In this document: positions 31,415 through 40,010 of the stretch, one piece after another
How positions within the stretch are numbered: position 1 is the stretch's first letter
How the letters are laid out: each line of letters begins with the position of its first letter
Source: JAFDWI01 sp964449375
GTDB lineage: Bacteria > Actinomycetota > Acidimicrobiia > Acidimicrobiales > Iamiaceae
NCBI GenBank assembly: GCA_964449375.1
Contig: CAYVAS010000017.1
Span: 1 to 45,106, forward strand
Direction of reading: 5' to 3'
Length of the DNA: 45,106 nucleotides
Notes under the pieces: generated by a model
Seen by the model: the letters and a program-made list of their open reading frames with translations, nothing else
Told to the model about the DNA's origin: nothing
Database searches by the model: none
Made by a program: the position numbers and the translations under genes

Positions 31415-32269
31415 ATGGAGTGGTTCACCGAGGCCTTCGAGGCGACCTTCATGCAGCAGGCCCTCGTCGGGGGACTGCTGGCGGTGCTGGCGACCTCGCT
31501 GATCGGCACCTGGGTGGTGCTGCGCGGTCTGGCCTTCCTGGGAGACGCGCTGGCCCACGGGGTGATCCCCGGCGCGGCGCTGGCGATCCTGTGGGGGTTC
31601 AGCCCGATCCTGGGCACCTTCGTCGCCGCGATCGTGATGAGCGGACTGATCTCGTTGGTCTCGGCGCGCACCCCCGTGCGTGAGGACACCAGCATCGGGC
31701 TGCTCTTCGTGGGCATGCTGTCGCTGGGCGTCATCATCGTGTCGCGGTCCCAGTCGTTCACCACCGATGTGACCGCGCTGCTCTTCGGCGACGTACTGGG
31801 CGTCACCGTCGAGGACCTGCGGGGCCAGGCCATCGCCGCGGCGATCGTGGTCGTGGCAACCGTGGTGCTGTACCGGCCGTTCCTGGCGCTGAGCTTCGAC
31901 CCCCGCAAGGCCGCCACGCTTCGCATGCATCCGGGTTTCGCCCAGGCGGCGATGCTGGTGCTGCTGGCGGTGAGCATCGTGGCCAGCTTCCAGGCGATCG
32001 GCACGCTGTTGGTGTTCGGCCTGCTCGTGGCACCCCCGGCCACCGCGATGTTGTTCGTGCACCGGGTGCCCCTGATCATGCTGGGCGCCACCGTGCTGGG
32101 CGCGCTCAGCGTGCTGGCCGGGCTGCTCATCAGCTACCACCACGGAACCGCCGGCGGCGCGACCATCGCCGGCATCGCCGTGGCGATGTTCTTCGTGGCG
32201 ATGATCGGCCGGGACCTGACGCGGGCGCTGCGCCGCCGGCGGCACACCGGAGCCGACACTCCGGCCTGA
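31415..32269 (+). CDS. Zinc-type ABC transporter permease (ZnuB-like)
   Basis: A 284-residue integral membrane protein of the ABC-3 family with about eight hydrophobic helices, the conserved AFLGDALAHGVIPGAALA coupling region, LLFGDVLGVTVEDL and FGLLVAPPATAMLF. It forms the channel of the zinc importer with the preceding lipoprotein and the divergent ATPase. The tail is basic (RALRRRRHTG). Confidence 0.95.
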   Translation: MEWFTEAFEATFMQQALVGGLLAVLATSLIGTWVVLRGLAFLGDALAHGVIPGAALAILWGFSPILGTFVAAIVMSGLISLVSARTPVREDTSIGLLFVGMLSLGVIIVSRSQSFTTDVTALLFGDVLGVTVEDLRGQAIAAAIVVVATVVLYRPFLALSFDPRKAATLRMHPGFAQAAMLVLLAVSIVASFQAIGTLLVFGLLVAPPATAMLFVHRVPLIMLGATVLGALSVLAGLLISYHHGTAGGATIAGIAVAMFFVAMIGRDLTRALRRRRHTGADTPA

Positions 32270-32308
32270 CCGGTCGGGTTCGGCACCGCCGCCACGATGG
32301 CTCGCCGG

Positions 32309-32349
32309 TACGGTGGTGGGCCGTGAACCGCAGTCCGTCGACCTGGTAA
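32309..32349 (+). promoter_or_regulatory. -10 element and 8-codon upstream ORF before acyl-CoA synthetase
   Basis: TACGGT (32309-32314) is followed eight bases later by GTG at 32323, which encodes VNRSPSTW and stops with TAA at 32347-32349. The synthetase ATG is 11 bases further on, preceded by AAGGGG. A leaderless leader peptide is possible but unproven. Confidence 0.35.
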
Positions 32350-32360
32350 GGGGTGAGCAC

Positions 32361-34019
32361 ATGATCGACCTGACCGCCGCGCGCAACCGAGTCGGTGCCG
32401 TGCTGAACCGCGGCCTGGCCGAGGTCCGGTCGGTGGGGGTGCTGGCCCGTGCCGGAGTGATCAGCCCGGGCGATCCCCGGGGTGCCCTCGCCAGTCTGAA
32501 GGCCATGAACGGTTTCGGTGCGGTCGGGGGCGGCATCGTCAACGCCGCGCACCGCCACGGCTCCCGCACCGGCCTGGTCGACGACGCGGGCAGCCTGACC
32601 TTCACCGAGCTGCACGAACGTTCCAACGCCCTGGCCGCGGCGCTGGCCTCCCGCGGGGTGCACGAGGGCGCCACCATCGGACTGCTCGCCCGCAACCACC
32701 GGTGGCTGTTCGACGTGGTCTTCGGCGCCGCCAAGGGCGGTTACCACCTGGTGCTGCTGAACACCGAGTTCGCCGGCCCCCAGGCCAAGGACGTGTGCGA
32801 ACGCGAAGGCGTCGACGTGCTGGTCGCGGACGAGGAGTTCCTGGGAGTCGTCGCCGACATCGCCGTGCCGCAGGGAACCTACGTGGCCTGGACCGACACC
32901 GAAGCCGAGGACGGCCGGGTCGGCGGGTATGAAACCCTCGCCGTGGTGACCGCGTCGTGTTCGACCGCCGACCGGCCCGCCCCGTCGCGTCACGGCAGGA
33001 TCGTGATCCTCACCAGCGGCACCACCGGCATGCCCAAGGGCGCGCCCCGCGCGCAGCCCCGGTCGCTGTCGGGTCCGGGCGCGGTGCTCGACAAGATCCC
33101 CTTCCGTGAGGCGGGCCGGGTCCTGGTGGCACCGCCGGTGTTCCATTCCTGGGGGTTGTTGACCGCGTTGTTGGCGGTGTCGACGGGCTCCACGGTGATC
33201 GTGACCCGCCGGTTCGATCCGGTCCGGACGCTGGATCTGCTCGAGGAGCACCGCTGCACCGGGTTGATCGTGGTGCCGGTGATGCTCAACCGCATGCTCG
33301 ACGTCGACGAACGCCCCCCGGCCGAACGGGACCTTCAAGCGTTGACCTTCATCGCGTCGTCGGGTTCCAAACTGGAACCGTCGTTGGTCGAAGCGACGAT
33401 GGACGCCTTCGGCGAGGTGCTCTACAACTTCTACGGCTCCACCGAGGTGGCCACCGCGGCGATCGGCACCCCCGAGGATCTGCGGGCCAACCCCGCCTCG
33501 GCGGGTCGGCCACCGCTGGGGTCGGTCGTCCGCCTGCTGGACGAGGACGGGCGCGAGGTGCCCCCGGGGGAGACCGGCCGGATCTTCGTGGCCAACTCGA
33601 TGAGCTTCTCCGGGTACACCGGGGGAGAGGACAAAGAGCGCATCGACGGGCTGGTGGCGACCGGCGACGTGGGCCACTGGGACGAAGGCGGCCGTCTGGT
33701 GGTCGACGGACGCGACGACGACATGATCGTCTCGGGTGGCGAAAACGTCTTTCCCGGCGAGGTCGAGGACCTCATCGCCGACCTCGACGAGGTGGACGAG
33801 GTCGCGGTGCTCGGCGTCGACGATCCCAAGATGGGCCAGCGCCTGCAGGCCTTCGTGGTGGTCCATCCCGGCCAGACCCTGACCGAAGCCCAGGTGCGGG
33901 ATCACGTCGCGGCCAACCTGGCCCGCTACAAGGTGCCCCGGTCGGTCACGTTCCTCGACGAGTTGCCCCGCAACCCCACCGGCAAGGTGCTCAAGCGCAA
34001 ACTACGCGACCAGATCTGA
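32361..34019 (+). CDS. Acyl-CoA synthetase (AMP-forming, FadD2-like)
   Basis: A 552-residue adenylate-forming enzyme that activates a carboxylic acid, probably a fatty acid, to its CoA thioester. Motifs: P-loop ILTSGTTGMPKGAP, FYGSTEVATAAIG, ATGDVGHWDEGGRLVVDGRDDDMIVSGGENVFP and the catalytic-lysine segment NPTGKVLKRKLRDQI. The ~60-residue N-terminal extension before LVDDAGSLTFTELH resembles mycobacterial FadD2-type enzymes. AAGGGG supports ATG 32361. It is transcribed alone. Confidence 0.93.
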   Translation: MIDLTAARNRVGAVLNRGLAEVRSVGVLARAGVISPGDPRGALASLKAMNGFGAVGGGIVNAAHRHGSRTGLVDDAGSLTFTELHERSNALAAALASRGVHEGATIGLLARNHRWLFDVVFGAAKGGYHLVLLNTEFAGPQAKDVCEREGVDVLVADEEFLGVVADIAVPQGTYVAWTDTEAEDGRVGGYETLAVVTASCSTADRPAPSRHGRIVILTSGTTGMPKGAPRAQPRSLSGPGAVLDKIPFREAGRVLVAPPVFHSWGLLTALLAVSTGSTVIVTRRFDPVRTLDLLEEHRCTGLIVVPVMLNRMLDVDERPPAERDLQALTFIASSGSKLEPSLVEATMDAFGEVLYNFYGSTEVATAAIGTPEDLRANPASAGRPPLGSVVRLLDEDGREVPPGETGRIFVANSMSFSGYTGGEDKERIDGLVATGDVGHWDEGGRLVVDGRDDDMIVSGGENVFPGEVEDLIADLDEVDEVAVLGVDDPKMGQRLQAFVVVHPGQTLTEAQVRDHVAANLARYKVPRSVTFLDELPRNPTGKVLKRKLRDQI

Positions 34020-34022
34020 CCG

Positions 34023-34044
34023 GGCGCGCCCTACGGTGCGCGCC
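34023..34044 (+). terminator. GC-rich hairpin after acyl-CoA synthetase
   Basis: GGCGCGC (34023-34029) pairs with GCGCGCC (34038-34044) across an 8-base loop, four bases after the stop. No U-tract follows. Confidence 0.4.
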
Positions 34045-34051
34045 GATTGGC

Positions 34052-34057
34052 TACGTT
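34052..34057 (+). promoter_or_regulatory. -10 element of TAP-family hydrolase
   Basis: TACGTT is six bases before ATG 34064, giving a leaderless transcript. Confidence 0.5.
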
Positions 34058-34063
34058 GCTCGG

Positions 34064-35641
34064 ATGCCTGCTCGTGGATCCTTGCGTGTCCTCGCCACCT
34101 GCCTGGTCGCCGTGACCCTGGTGGCGGGGTGTTCATCCGGTGACGACGACGGGGCGTCACCCACCACCGTGACCGGCACGTCGCCCGGCACCGGAGCCGA
34201 GGCCACCCCGCTGGTGGCGCAGCCCGAAGGCACCCTGGCCGACACCGAGTGCTGGTGGGACCTCGACGACATCGACCCGGCGGTGACGGTGAGCTGCCAC
34301 ACCCTGACCGTGCCCGCCGACTGGGGTGACCCCGACGCCGACGACGAGGTCGTGCTGCCCGTGGCCCGACTCCACCACGACGACGTGGCCGACGACGTCG
34401 CGCCCACCGTGGTGCTCCACGGCGGGCCCGGAGGCAGCCTGCTCGACAACGCCCCGGTCAACCGGTCGGGAAGTGACGCGGTCGCGGCGACCGACGTGAT
34501 CCTGTGGGACCAACGGGGCACGGGTCGGGCCGAACCGGATCTGAACTGTCCCGAGAAGGAAGAGGCGGTCATGGGGGCGTTGATGACCACCGACGCCGTC
34601 GAGGTCGAACTCGAACGCAACGTCGAGGCCACCCTCGCCTGCCGGGACCGCCTGGTCGCCGACGGGGTGGACCTGAACGACTACAACACCCACGCCTCGG
34701 TCAACGACCTGGAGGCGCTGCGGATCGCGCTGGGAGCCGACACCTGGAACGTCCAGGGCGCCAGCTACGGCGCCCGCCTGGCGCTGGCCTATGCCCGTGA
34801 GCACCCCGACCCGATCCGGGCGCTCGTGCTCGACTCGGTGTACACCACCCAGGCGGGCGGCCTGGATCGGGTCCGCAACCTCGCCCCGGACGCGTTGGAG
34901 CGTCTGGTCGCGGACTGCGCGGCGGACCCGGCGTGTGCGGACGCCTACCCCGATCTGGGCGCCACGATCGAGGCAGCCGCCGACTCCCTGGACGACGCCC
35001 CCGGTGAGGCCACCGTGGCGTTGGACTTCGCCGACCAGAGCGCCGAACGGGACTACCGGGTGGTGGGGTCGGACTTCCGTTCGGGCATGTTCGCGGCGCT
35101 CTATGAGACCGACATCATTCCGTTGCTGCCCTCGATCATCGCGGACGTCGCCGACGGCGGGCGCGGCATCGTGCCCACGTTCCTGGAGACCGCGACGCCC
35201 CGGCTGACCGGTCTGTCCGAGGGCGCCTACCTGTCGGTGGACTGCGCGGACTCGGGCCGGCTGCTGGAGGGCGCGGAGGCTGCCGACATCGTGGGGGACG
35301 GCGCCTACCTGATGTACGCGCTGGTCAACGCGATGACGTTCTGTTCGGTGTGGGACGTGACCCCGCTGCCCGAGTCGTTCAACGAACCGGCGCTGCCCGA
35401 GGTGCCCACGATCGTGTTCGCCGGGACCCTCGACCCGGTCACGCCCTTCGCCGAGTCCCGCGCCCAGGCCGAGGCCATGGCCGACGCCCGTTTCGTGGCC
35501 GCACCCCGGGGTGGTCACGGCGTCGCCGGGTTCGACGCCTGCACCCAGGAGGCCTACCTGGGATTCCTGGCCGACCCGGCCTCCGAGCTGCCCGCGTGCG
35601 TCGACGCCATCGACGCGCCGCCCTTCGTCGGCGCCGGCTGA
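34064..35641 (+). CDS. Secreted alpha/beta hydrolase, TAP-like (SCO tripeptidyl aminopeptidase type) lipoprotein
   Basis: A 525-residue exported lipoprotein (LVAVTLVAGC, Cys23) followed by a proline-aminopeptidase-type alpha/beta hydrolase: oxyanion motif VVLHGGPGGSLL, WDQRGTG, nucleophile elbow QGASYGARLALAY, then the TAP C-terminal domain with TIVFAGTLDPVTPF (Asp) and APRGGHGVAG (His). It probably releases peptides or cleaves esters outside the membrane. Its last 88 bases overlap the convergent ATPase gene. Confidence 0.92.
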   Translation: MPARGSLRVLATCLVAVTLVAGCSSGDDDGASPTTVTGTSPGTGAEATPLVAQPEGTLADTECWWDLDDIDPAVTVSCHTLTVPADWGDPDADDEVVLPVARLHHDDVADDVAPTVVLHGGPGGSLLDNAPVNRSGSDAVAATDVILWDQRGTGRAEPDLNCPEKEEAVMGALMTTDAVEVELERNVEATLACRDRLVADGVDLNDYNTHASVNDLEALRIALGADTWNVQGASYGARLALAYAREHPDPIRALVLDSVYTTQAGGLDRVRNLAPDALERLVADCAADPACADAYPDLGATIEAAADSLDDAPGEATVALDFADQSAERDYRVVGSDFRSGMFAALYETDIIPLLPSIIADVADGGRGIVPTFLETATPRLTGLSEGAYLSVDCADSGRLLEGAEAADIVGDGAYLMYALVNAMTFCSVWDVTPLPESFNEPALPEVPTIVFAGTLDPVTPFAESRAQAEAMADARFVAAPRGGHGVAGFDACTQEAYLGFLADPASELPACVDAIDAPPFVGAG

Positions 35642-37740
35642 GCCTGGACCGGGGCGAGCACGTCGGGGTCCAGGTCGACCCGACGCAGCAGTTGCGCGTT
35701 GGCCGCGACGATGATCGTGGACAGGCTCATCAACAGCGCCGCGATCGCCGGGGGCAGCACGAAGCCCGCCCAGGCCAGCGCCCCGGCGGCCAGGGGGATC
35801 GCCAGCACGTTGTAGCCGGCGGCCCAGGCCAGGTTCTGCACCGAGGTGCGGTGGTGGGCTTCGGCGAGGCGGATGATGGACACCACCCCGCGAGGGTCGC
35901 TGCTGGCCAGGATCAGCCCGGCCGATTCGATCGCCACGTCGGTCCCCGCACCGATCGCGATGCCCACGTCGGCGGCGGCGAGCGCGGGCGCGTCGTTGAC
36001 CCCGTCGCCGACCATCGCCACCCGCAGCCCCCGGTCCTGCAGTTCGGCGACCTTGGCCGACTTGTCCTGGGGGAGCACCTCGGCGAAGACCTCGTCCAGG
36101 CCCAGGTCCGCGGCAACCGCGTCGGCGACCTGGCGGGCGTCGCCGGTGATCATGGCCACCCGCAGCCCGCGGCGTTGCAGCTCGGTGACCGCGGCGGCCG
36201 ATTCGGGCCGGATCTGGTCCTCCACCGCGATCGCTCCGATGACGGTTCCCTGGCGCAGCACGTGCAGCACCGACGAGCCCCGGTCCCGCCACTGGGCAAG
36301 CGGCTCGGCCAGTTCGGGGGGCACCTCGGCTCGGTGGTCCCGGAGCAGCGCCGGGCCGCCCACCGCGTGGGCGACGCCGTCCAGTTCCGCCTGCACTCCC
36401 CGCCCCGGGAGCGAAGCGAACCGGGTGACCGGCCGGAGCGCGCCACGGGCGGTGGCTTCGGCGACGATGGCCCGGGCCAGGGGATGTTCGCTGTCGGCTT
36501 CGACGCTGCCGGCGACCACGAGCAGCTCGTCGGTCTCGATCCCGGCGGCGGGTGCGACCCCGACCACCGCATGGGCCCCCAGGGTGAGCGTGCCGGTCTT
36601 GTCGAAGAGGACCACGTCGAGGTCGCGGGCGGACTCCAGGGCGAGTCGGTCCTTGATGAGGATCCCGGTTCGTGCGCCGATGCCACTGGCCAGCGATGTG
36701 GCCAGGGGGATGGCCAGACCCAGAGCGTGCGGGCACGAGATGACCAGCACCGACACGACCCGGACGACCGCCTCGTCGGGTTCGCCGAGCGCCAACCACA
36801 CCAGGGCGGTCACCAGCGCGGCGCCGGTGGCCACCCAGAACAGCATCGCCGCGGCCCGATCCGCGAGCACCTGGGCCCGGGACCGGGACTCCTGCGCCTC
36901 GGCGACCAGGCGGCCGATCCCGGCCAGGGCCGTGTCGTCTCCGACCGCGGTCAGCCGTACCCGGATCGCCGAGTCCGTCGAGATGGTTCCCGCAACGACC
37001 GGGTCGCCCTGGGCGCGGGTGACCGGCCGGGACTCGCCGGTGATCATGGACTCGTCCAGCGCGGCGCGTCCCTCGGTGACCTCACCGTCGGCGGGCACCC
37101 GGCCTCCGGCGCGCACCAGGACCGTGTCGCCGGTCCGCAGTTCGTCCACCGCCACGGTCTGGATCGTGCCGTCGTCACCCACCCGTTCGGCCTCGTCCGG
37201 CAGCAGCGCGGCCAGTGCAGACAGGGCGTCCTGGGCCTGGCCGAGCGCGCGCATCTCCTGCCAGTGGCCCAGCAGCATGACCGTGATCAGCGCGCCCAGC
37301 TCCCACCAGAAGTCCAGGCTGAACCAGTCCAGCGACGTGGCCATCGAGGCCACGTAGGCCACGGTGATGGCCATGGAGATCAGCAGCATCATGCCGGGCT
37401 GGCGGGCCCGGGCCTCGTCGAGGCCGCCGGACAGGAACGGCCGGCCGGTCCAGAAGAACAGCACCGTGCCCAGGACCGGGCCGACCCAGTCGATGCCGGG
37501 GAAGTCCAGTTCGTAGCCGAACCAGTCCATGACCATCGGGCTGGTCACGACCAGGGGGATCGACAGCGCCAGACTCCACCAGAACAGGCGGCGGAACTGA
37601 CCGGCGTGGTCGCCGTGATCGTGCCCGCCGTGCCCGTGCCCGTGGCCGTGGCCGTGCCCGCCGTGGCCGTCGTGGCCGTCGTGGTCGTGGTGGTCGTGGT
37701 GGTCGTGGTGGTCGTGGTGGTCGTGGTGGTCGTGGGCCAT
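35554..37740 (-). CDS. CopB-type P1B heavy-metal ATPase with His-rich N-terminus
   Basis: A 728-residue P-type ATPase. Residues 1-47 are almost wholly His/Asp/Gly (MAHDHHDHHDHHD..., then GHGHGHGHGG), a metal-binding tail. The membrane motif is CPH (VISCPHALGLAIP, ~334), diagnostic of the P1B-3 CopB group that exports copper, possibly Cu(II) or silver. Other motifs: TGES (~230), phosphorylation DKTGTLT (~380), HP in DSEHPLARA, and GDGVNDAPAL (~577). Start codon and the upstream GGDEF stop share one base (TGATG). The last ~29 codons overlap the convergent hydrolase gene; the tail (PVQAQPAPTKGGAS...) looks non-conserved. Confidence 0.94.
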   Translation of the reverse strand: MAHDHHDHHDHHDHHDHHDHDGHDGHGGHGHGHGHGHGGHDHGDHAGQFRRLFWWSLALSIPLVVTSPMVMDWFGYELDFPGIDWVGPVLGTVLFFWTGRPFLSGGLDEARARQPGMMLLISMAITVAYVASMATSLDWFSLDFWWELGALITVMLLGHWQEMRALGQAQDALSALAALLPDEAERVGDDGTIQTVAVDELRTGDTVLVRAGGRVPADGEVTEGRAALDESMITGESRPVTRAQGDPVVAGTISTDSAIRVRLTAVGDDTALAGIGRLVAEAQESRSRAQVLADRAAAMLFWVATGAALVTALVWLALGEPDEAVVRVVSVLVISCPHALGLAIPLATSLASGIGARTGILIKDRLALESARDLDVVLFDKTGTLTLGAHAVVGVAPAAGIETDELLVVAGSVEADSEHPLARAIVAEATARGALRPVTRFASLPGRGVQAELDGVAHAVGGPALLRDHRAEVPPELAEPLAQWRDRGSSVLHVLRQGTVIGAIAVEDQIRPESAAAVTELQRRGLRVAMITGDARQVADAVAADLGLDEVFAEVLPQDKSAKVAELQDRGLRVAMVGDGVNDAPALAAADVGIAIGAGTDVAIESAGLILASSDPRGVVSIIRLAEAHHRTSVQNLAWAAGYNVLAIPLAAGALAWAGFVLPPAIAALLMSLSTIIVAANAQLLRRVDLDPDVLAPVQAQPAPTKGGASMASTHAGSSEAGSARNPR
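37681..37734 (-). repeat. 9-bp tandem repeat, six copies, coding His-rich tail
   Basis: GTGGTCGTG is repeated exactly six times (plus strand). On the coding strand it encodes His-Asp-His units at the ATPase N-terminus; copy number is likely to vary between strains. Confidence 0.97.
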
Positions 37741-39128
37741 CAGGCGGCCACCCAACGGGACCGGCCCCGCGCCTTGGCCTCCAGCAGCGCCGCGTCCGCG
37801 GCGTCCAGCACGTCCTGGGTCGTGCCGCTGCCCCGCCCGGTGGCCACCCCCACCGACGCGCCGATCCGGACCTCGCCCACCGGCGCCTCGATCGGGGTGG
37901 CGAGCGCGTCGACGATCCGTTGTGCCAGGGCCGCCGGTGTCGTCGGGGCGGCAGCCGAGGGGCACACCAGCACGAACTCGTCGCCGCCCAGACGCGCCGC
38001 GATCGCCTCGGCCGGCGCCAGGTGCAACAGCCGGCGCGCCGCGGCCACGAGCACCGCGTCGCCCACCGAGTGGCCGTGGGAATCGTTGACCGACTTGAAC
38101 CCGTCGAGGTCCACATAGAGCACGGCGAAACCCTCGGCCAGAAAGCCCGTTGCGTCCCGCTCGATCAGATCGAAGAACCCCGCCCGCGACAGCAGACCGG
38201 TGAGCGCGTCCACCCGGGCCGCCTGCTCGAGGAGCACGAGCTGGGCCCGCTGTTGCAGGACCAGAGCCAGGGCCCGGCGCATGTTGTCCAGCGCATAGCC
38301 GTGCCCGGCGTGGGTGGGGCCGTGACGGGTGGTCCAGATCACGATGCAGGCGTCGGTGCCGGCCATGTCGTCGTGGACCCCGGCGGCGATGCAGCCCACG
38401 TAGTCGCACTCGATGGCCCGACGGGCCACGGTCCCACAGATCAGCTCCGAGCCGTCGGCCACGGCGGCCAGGTCCGGGATCACCACGTCCTCTCCGGTGC
38501 GCACCGCCAGATCCCAGGGGGTCGTCCCGCCACCGGGCGCCGCGCCGGCCAGCACCGGATTCAGCCCGGACGAGGTGATCGAACGGCGGGTTCCGTCCGG
38601 GTCGTCATAGAGGATCGCGTAGCCCTCTGCCGGATGCCGCCAGCGGGCCAGCTCGAGTACCAGTTCGACCTGCTGGTGGAACGGAACGTTCGCGGTGACC
38701 GCTTCGAGCAGGCGGTCGGCGATCACCAGGTCACCGCCGGGTCGGGCAACCACCAGCACCGAACCGTCGGCCCGGGGCAGCGACGCGTTCACCTCGACGC
38801 TCACCCAGTTGCCGGCCCCGTCCCGCACCCGGTACAGCGCGGGGGTGATGGGCAACTCGTTGAACACGCCCTCGGAGGCCAGGCCCAGCACCTCGGCGGC
38901 GCGGACCAGGTCCTCGGGGTGCACGAACTCGGCCATGGACCGGCCGAGCATCGCCTCGCGGGTGAGCCCCACCAGTTCTGCCCCGGCGGTGTTGGTCCAG
39001 GTGATGACCGTGGCCGCATCCAGCACGTAGGTGGCGTCGCTCCAGGACTCGATCGCGCCGGCGAACCAGCCGTGGTCGGCCAGGGTGGGTGGTCGATCGG
39101 ATTCGCCGGCGACCGGCGGTTCGCTCAC
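37740..39128 (-). CDS. PAS-GAF-GGDEF diguanylate cyclase
   Basis: A 462-residue signalling protein: PAS at ~22-130 (WFAGAIESWSDATYVLDAATVITWTN, VHPEDLVRAAEV), a GAF-like domain at ~145-285 with several Cys (LICGTVARRAIECDYVGCIAAG), and a GGDEF domain at ~300-455 with an intact catalytic motif (ARLGGDEFVLV) and the substrate-binding DGFKSVNDSHGH. It should make cyclic di-GMP; no transmembrane segment is seen, so it senses a cytoplasmic cue. GTG 39128 has GAGGAG upstream. It overlaps the start of the CopB ATPase by one base, linking synthesis of the two. I looked for a distinct -10 and found none clear. Confidence 0.93.
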   Translation of the reverse strand: MSEPPVAGESDRPPTLADHGWFAGAIESWSDATYVLDAATVITWTNTAGAELVGLTREAMLGRSMAEFVHPEDLVRAAEVLGLASEGVFNELPITPALYRVRDGAGNWVSVEVNASLPRADGSVLVVARPGGDLVIADRLLEAVTANVPFHQQVELVLELARWRHPAEGYAILYDDPDGTRRSITSSGLNPVLAGAAPGGGTTPWDLAVRTGEDVVIPDLAAVADGSELICGTVARRAIECDYVGCIAAGVHDDMAGTDACIVIWTTRHGPTHAGHGYALDNMRRALALVLQQRAQLVLLEQAARVDALTGLLSRAGFFDLIERDATGFLAEGFAVLYVDLDGFKSVNDSHGHSVGDAVLVAAARRLLHLAPAEAIAARLGGDEFVLVCPSAAAPTTPAALAQRIVDALATPIEAPVGEVRIGASVGVATGRGSGTTQDVLDAADAALLEAKARGRSRWVAA

Positions 39129-39226
39129 AGCATGCTCCTCGTACTCCCCGGGAACGATCCGGTGCTCCGCTCGCCATTGTCGCACCCGTGCCGGTGCTGA
39201 TGTGCCCCGATCACCACGGCGTCGGG

Positions 39227-39232
39227 TACGGT
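39227..39232 (+). promoter_or_regulatory. -10 element of Mn riboswitch transcript
   Basis: TACGGT is eight bases before the first paired base of the riboswitch P1 stem (39241), so the predicted start of transcription coincides with the aptamer's 5' end. Confidence 0.5.
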
Positions 39233-39240
39233 CTGGGATC

Positions 39241-39348
39241 GGCGAAGGGGAGTAGCTCCTCGGCCGGAAGATCGACACGCTGGGTTCGCACAAGCCCCGG
39301 TCTTTCGGGTCCATCACCTCGTGGTGGCCGAGCGAGACCTTCGACCAG
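39241..39348 (+). promoter_or_regulatory. yybP-ykoY manganese riboswitch aptamer
   Basis: The two conserved blocks of the yybP-ykoY class are present: GGGGAGTAGC (39247-39256) and GAGACCTTCGACC (39334-39346). P1 pairs GGCGAAGG (39241-39248) with CCTTCGaCC; P2 pairs CTCGGCC (39259-39265) with GGCCGAG (39326-39332). A hairpin at 39311-39327 (CCATCAC/GTGGTGG, one G-U) and the intervening ATCGACACGCTGGG stretch complete the aptamer. The class binds Mn2+ at the junction and commonly controls Mn exporters, which is what follows. Confidence 0.9.
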
Positions 39349-39415
39349 GCATCGACACGATGCCCGGTCGCTGGTACTCCAACCGTCGTCCGGGCCAGAA
39401 CCAGAGGACGACGTG
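39349..39415 (+). promoter_or_regulatory. Expression platform of Mn riboswitch
   Basis: CGTCGTCC (39384-39391) is exactly complementary to GGACGACG (39406-39413), which covers the ribosome-binding site and the first base of the GTG. A competing pairing CCCGG (39363-39367)/CCGGG (39390-39394) and a hairpin GGCATC-gacac-GATGCC (39349-39365) share bases with each other. This suggests translational control by start-site sequestration. Confidence 0.6.
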
Positions 39416-39979
39416 GACGCTTTTCTGATCAGTTTCGGCATCATCTTCGTCGCCGAGTTGGGCGACAAGAGCCAGCTTCTGGCTCTGACCTTCGCCACCC
39501 GGTACCGGGCGGTCACGATCCTGGCGGCCATCGCGGTGGCCACCGCGGTGGTGCATCTGGTCAGCGTGGTCGCCGGGTCGGTGCTGGGCCTGGCCCTGCC
39601 CACCGACGCGATCTCGGTGGTTGCCGGGCTCGCGTTCTTCGGGTTCGCGGCCTGGACACTGCGCGGCGACGAACTCGACGACGACGACGAGGCGCGGGCC
39701 CGCCGCACCACCCGGTCGGTGTTCGTCACCGTGGCCGTGGCGTTCTTTCTGGCCGAGCTGGGCGACAAGACCATGCTGGCCACGGTGACCCTGGCCACCC
39801 GGCACGGTGCGGTGGGCACCTGGTTGGGTTCGACGCTCGGCATGGTCGCCGCCGATGCGCTGGCCATCGTGGTGGGCCGCCAGCTCGGCGCCCGTCTGCC
39901 CGAGCGCACGGTCCGCATCGGCGCGGCGGTGGTGTTCGTGGTCTTCGGTGCGCTGCTGGTCGTGGACGGCCTGCGCTGA
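39413..39979 (+). CDS. GDT1/TMEM165 (UPF0016) family Mn2+ exporter
   Basis: A 188-residue membrane protein with two homologous halves, each starting with the hallmark Glu-x-Gly-Asp-Lys-Ser/Thr: IIFVAELGDKSQLLAL near residue 12 and AFFLAELGDKTMLATV near 113. About six transmembrane helices are seen, with an acidic cytoplasmic loop (GDELDDDDEARARR) between halves. Bacterial members export manganese, and the Mn riboswitch directly upstream supports this. GTG 39413 has AGAGGA upstream; longer in-frame starts would run through the riboswitch. Confidence 0.94.
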   Translation: MDAFLISFGIIFVAELGDKSQLLALTFATRYRAVTILAAIAVATAVVHLVSVVAGSVLGLALPTDAISVVAGLAFFGFAAWTLRGDELDDDDEARARRTTRSVFVTVAVAFFLAELGDKTMLATVTLATRHGAVGTWLGSTLGMVAADALAIVVGRQLGARLPERTVRIGAAVVFVVFGALLVVDGLR

Positions 39980-40010
39980 GCGTCGGCGACGCCGCGGTGT
40001 GTGGCGGTCA

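Noticed and set aside
37681..37734. Regular 9-bp repeats that could suggest a CRISPR array
   Set aside because: There are no spacers and the repeat codes for the His/Asp tail of the ATPase.
35350..38118. A 922-codon open frame on the plus strand opposite the ATPase gene
   Set aside because: It is the antisense of the ATPase and GGDEF genes, has low-complexity runs (poly-Val from the His-tail repeat), no start signal and no family resemblance.
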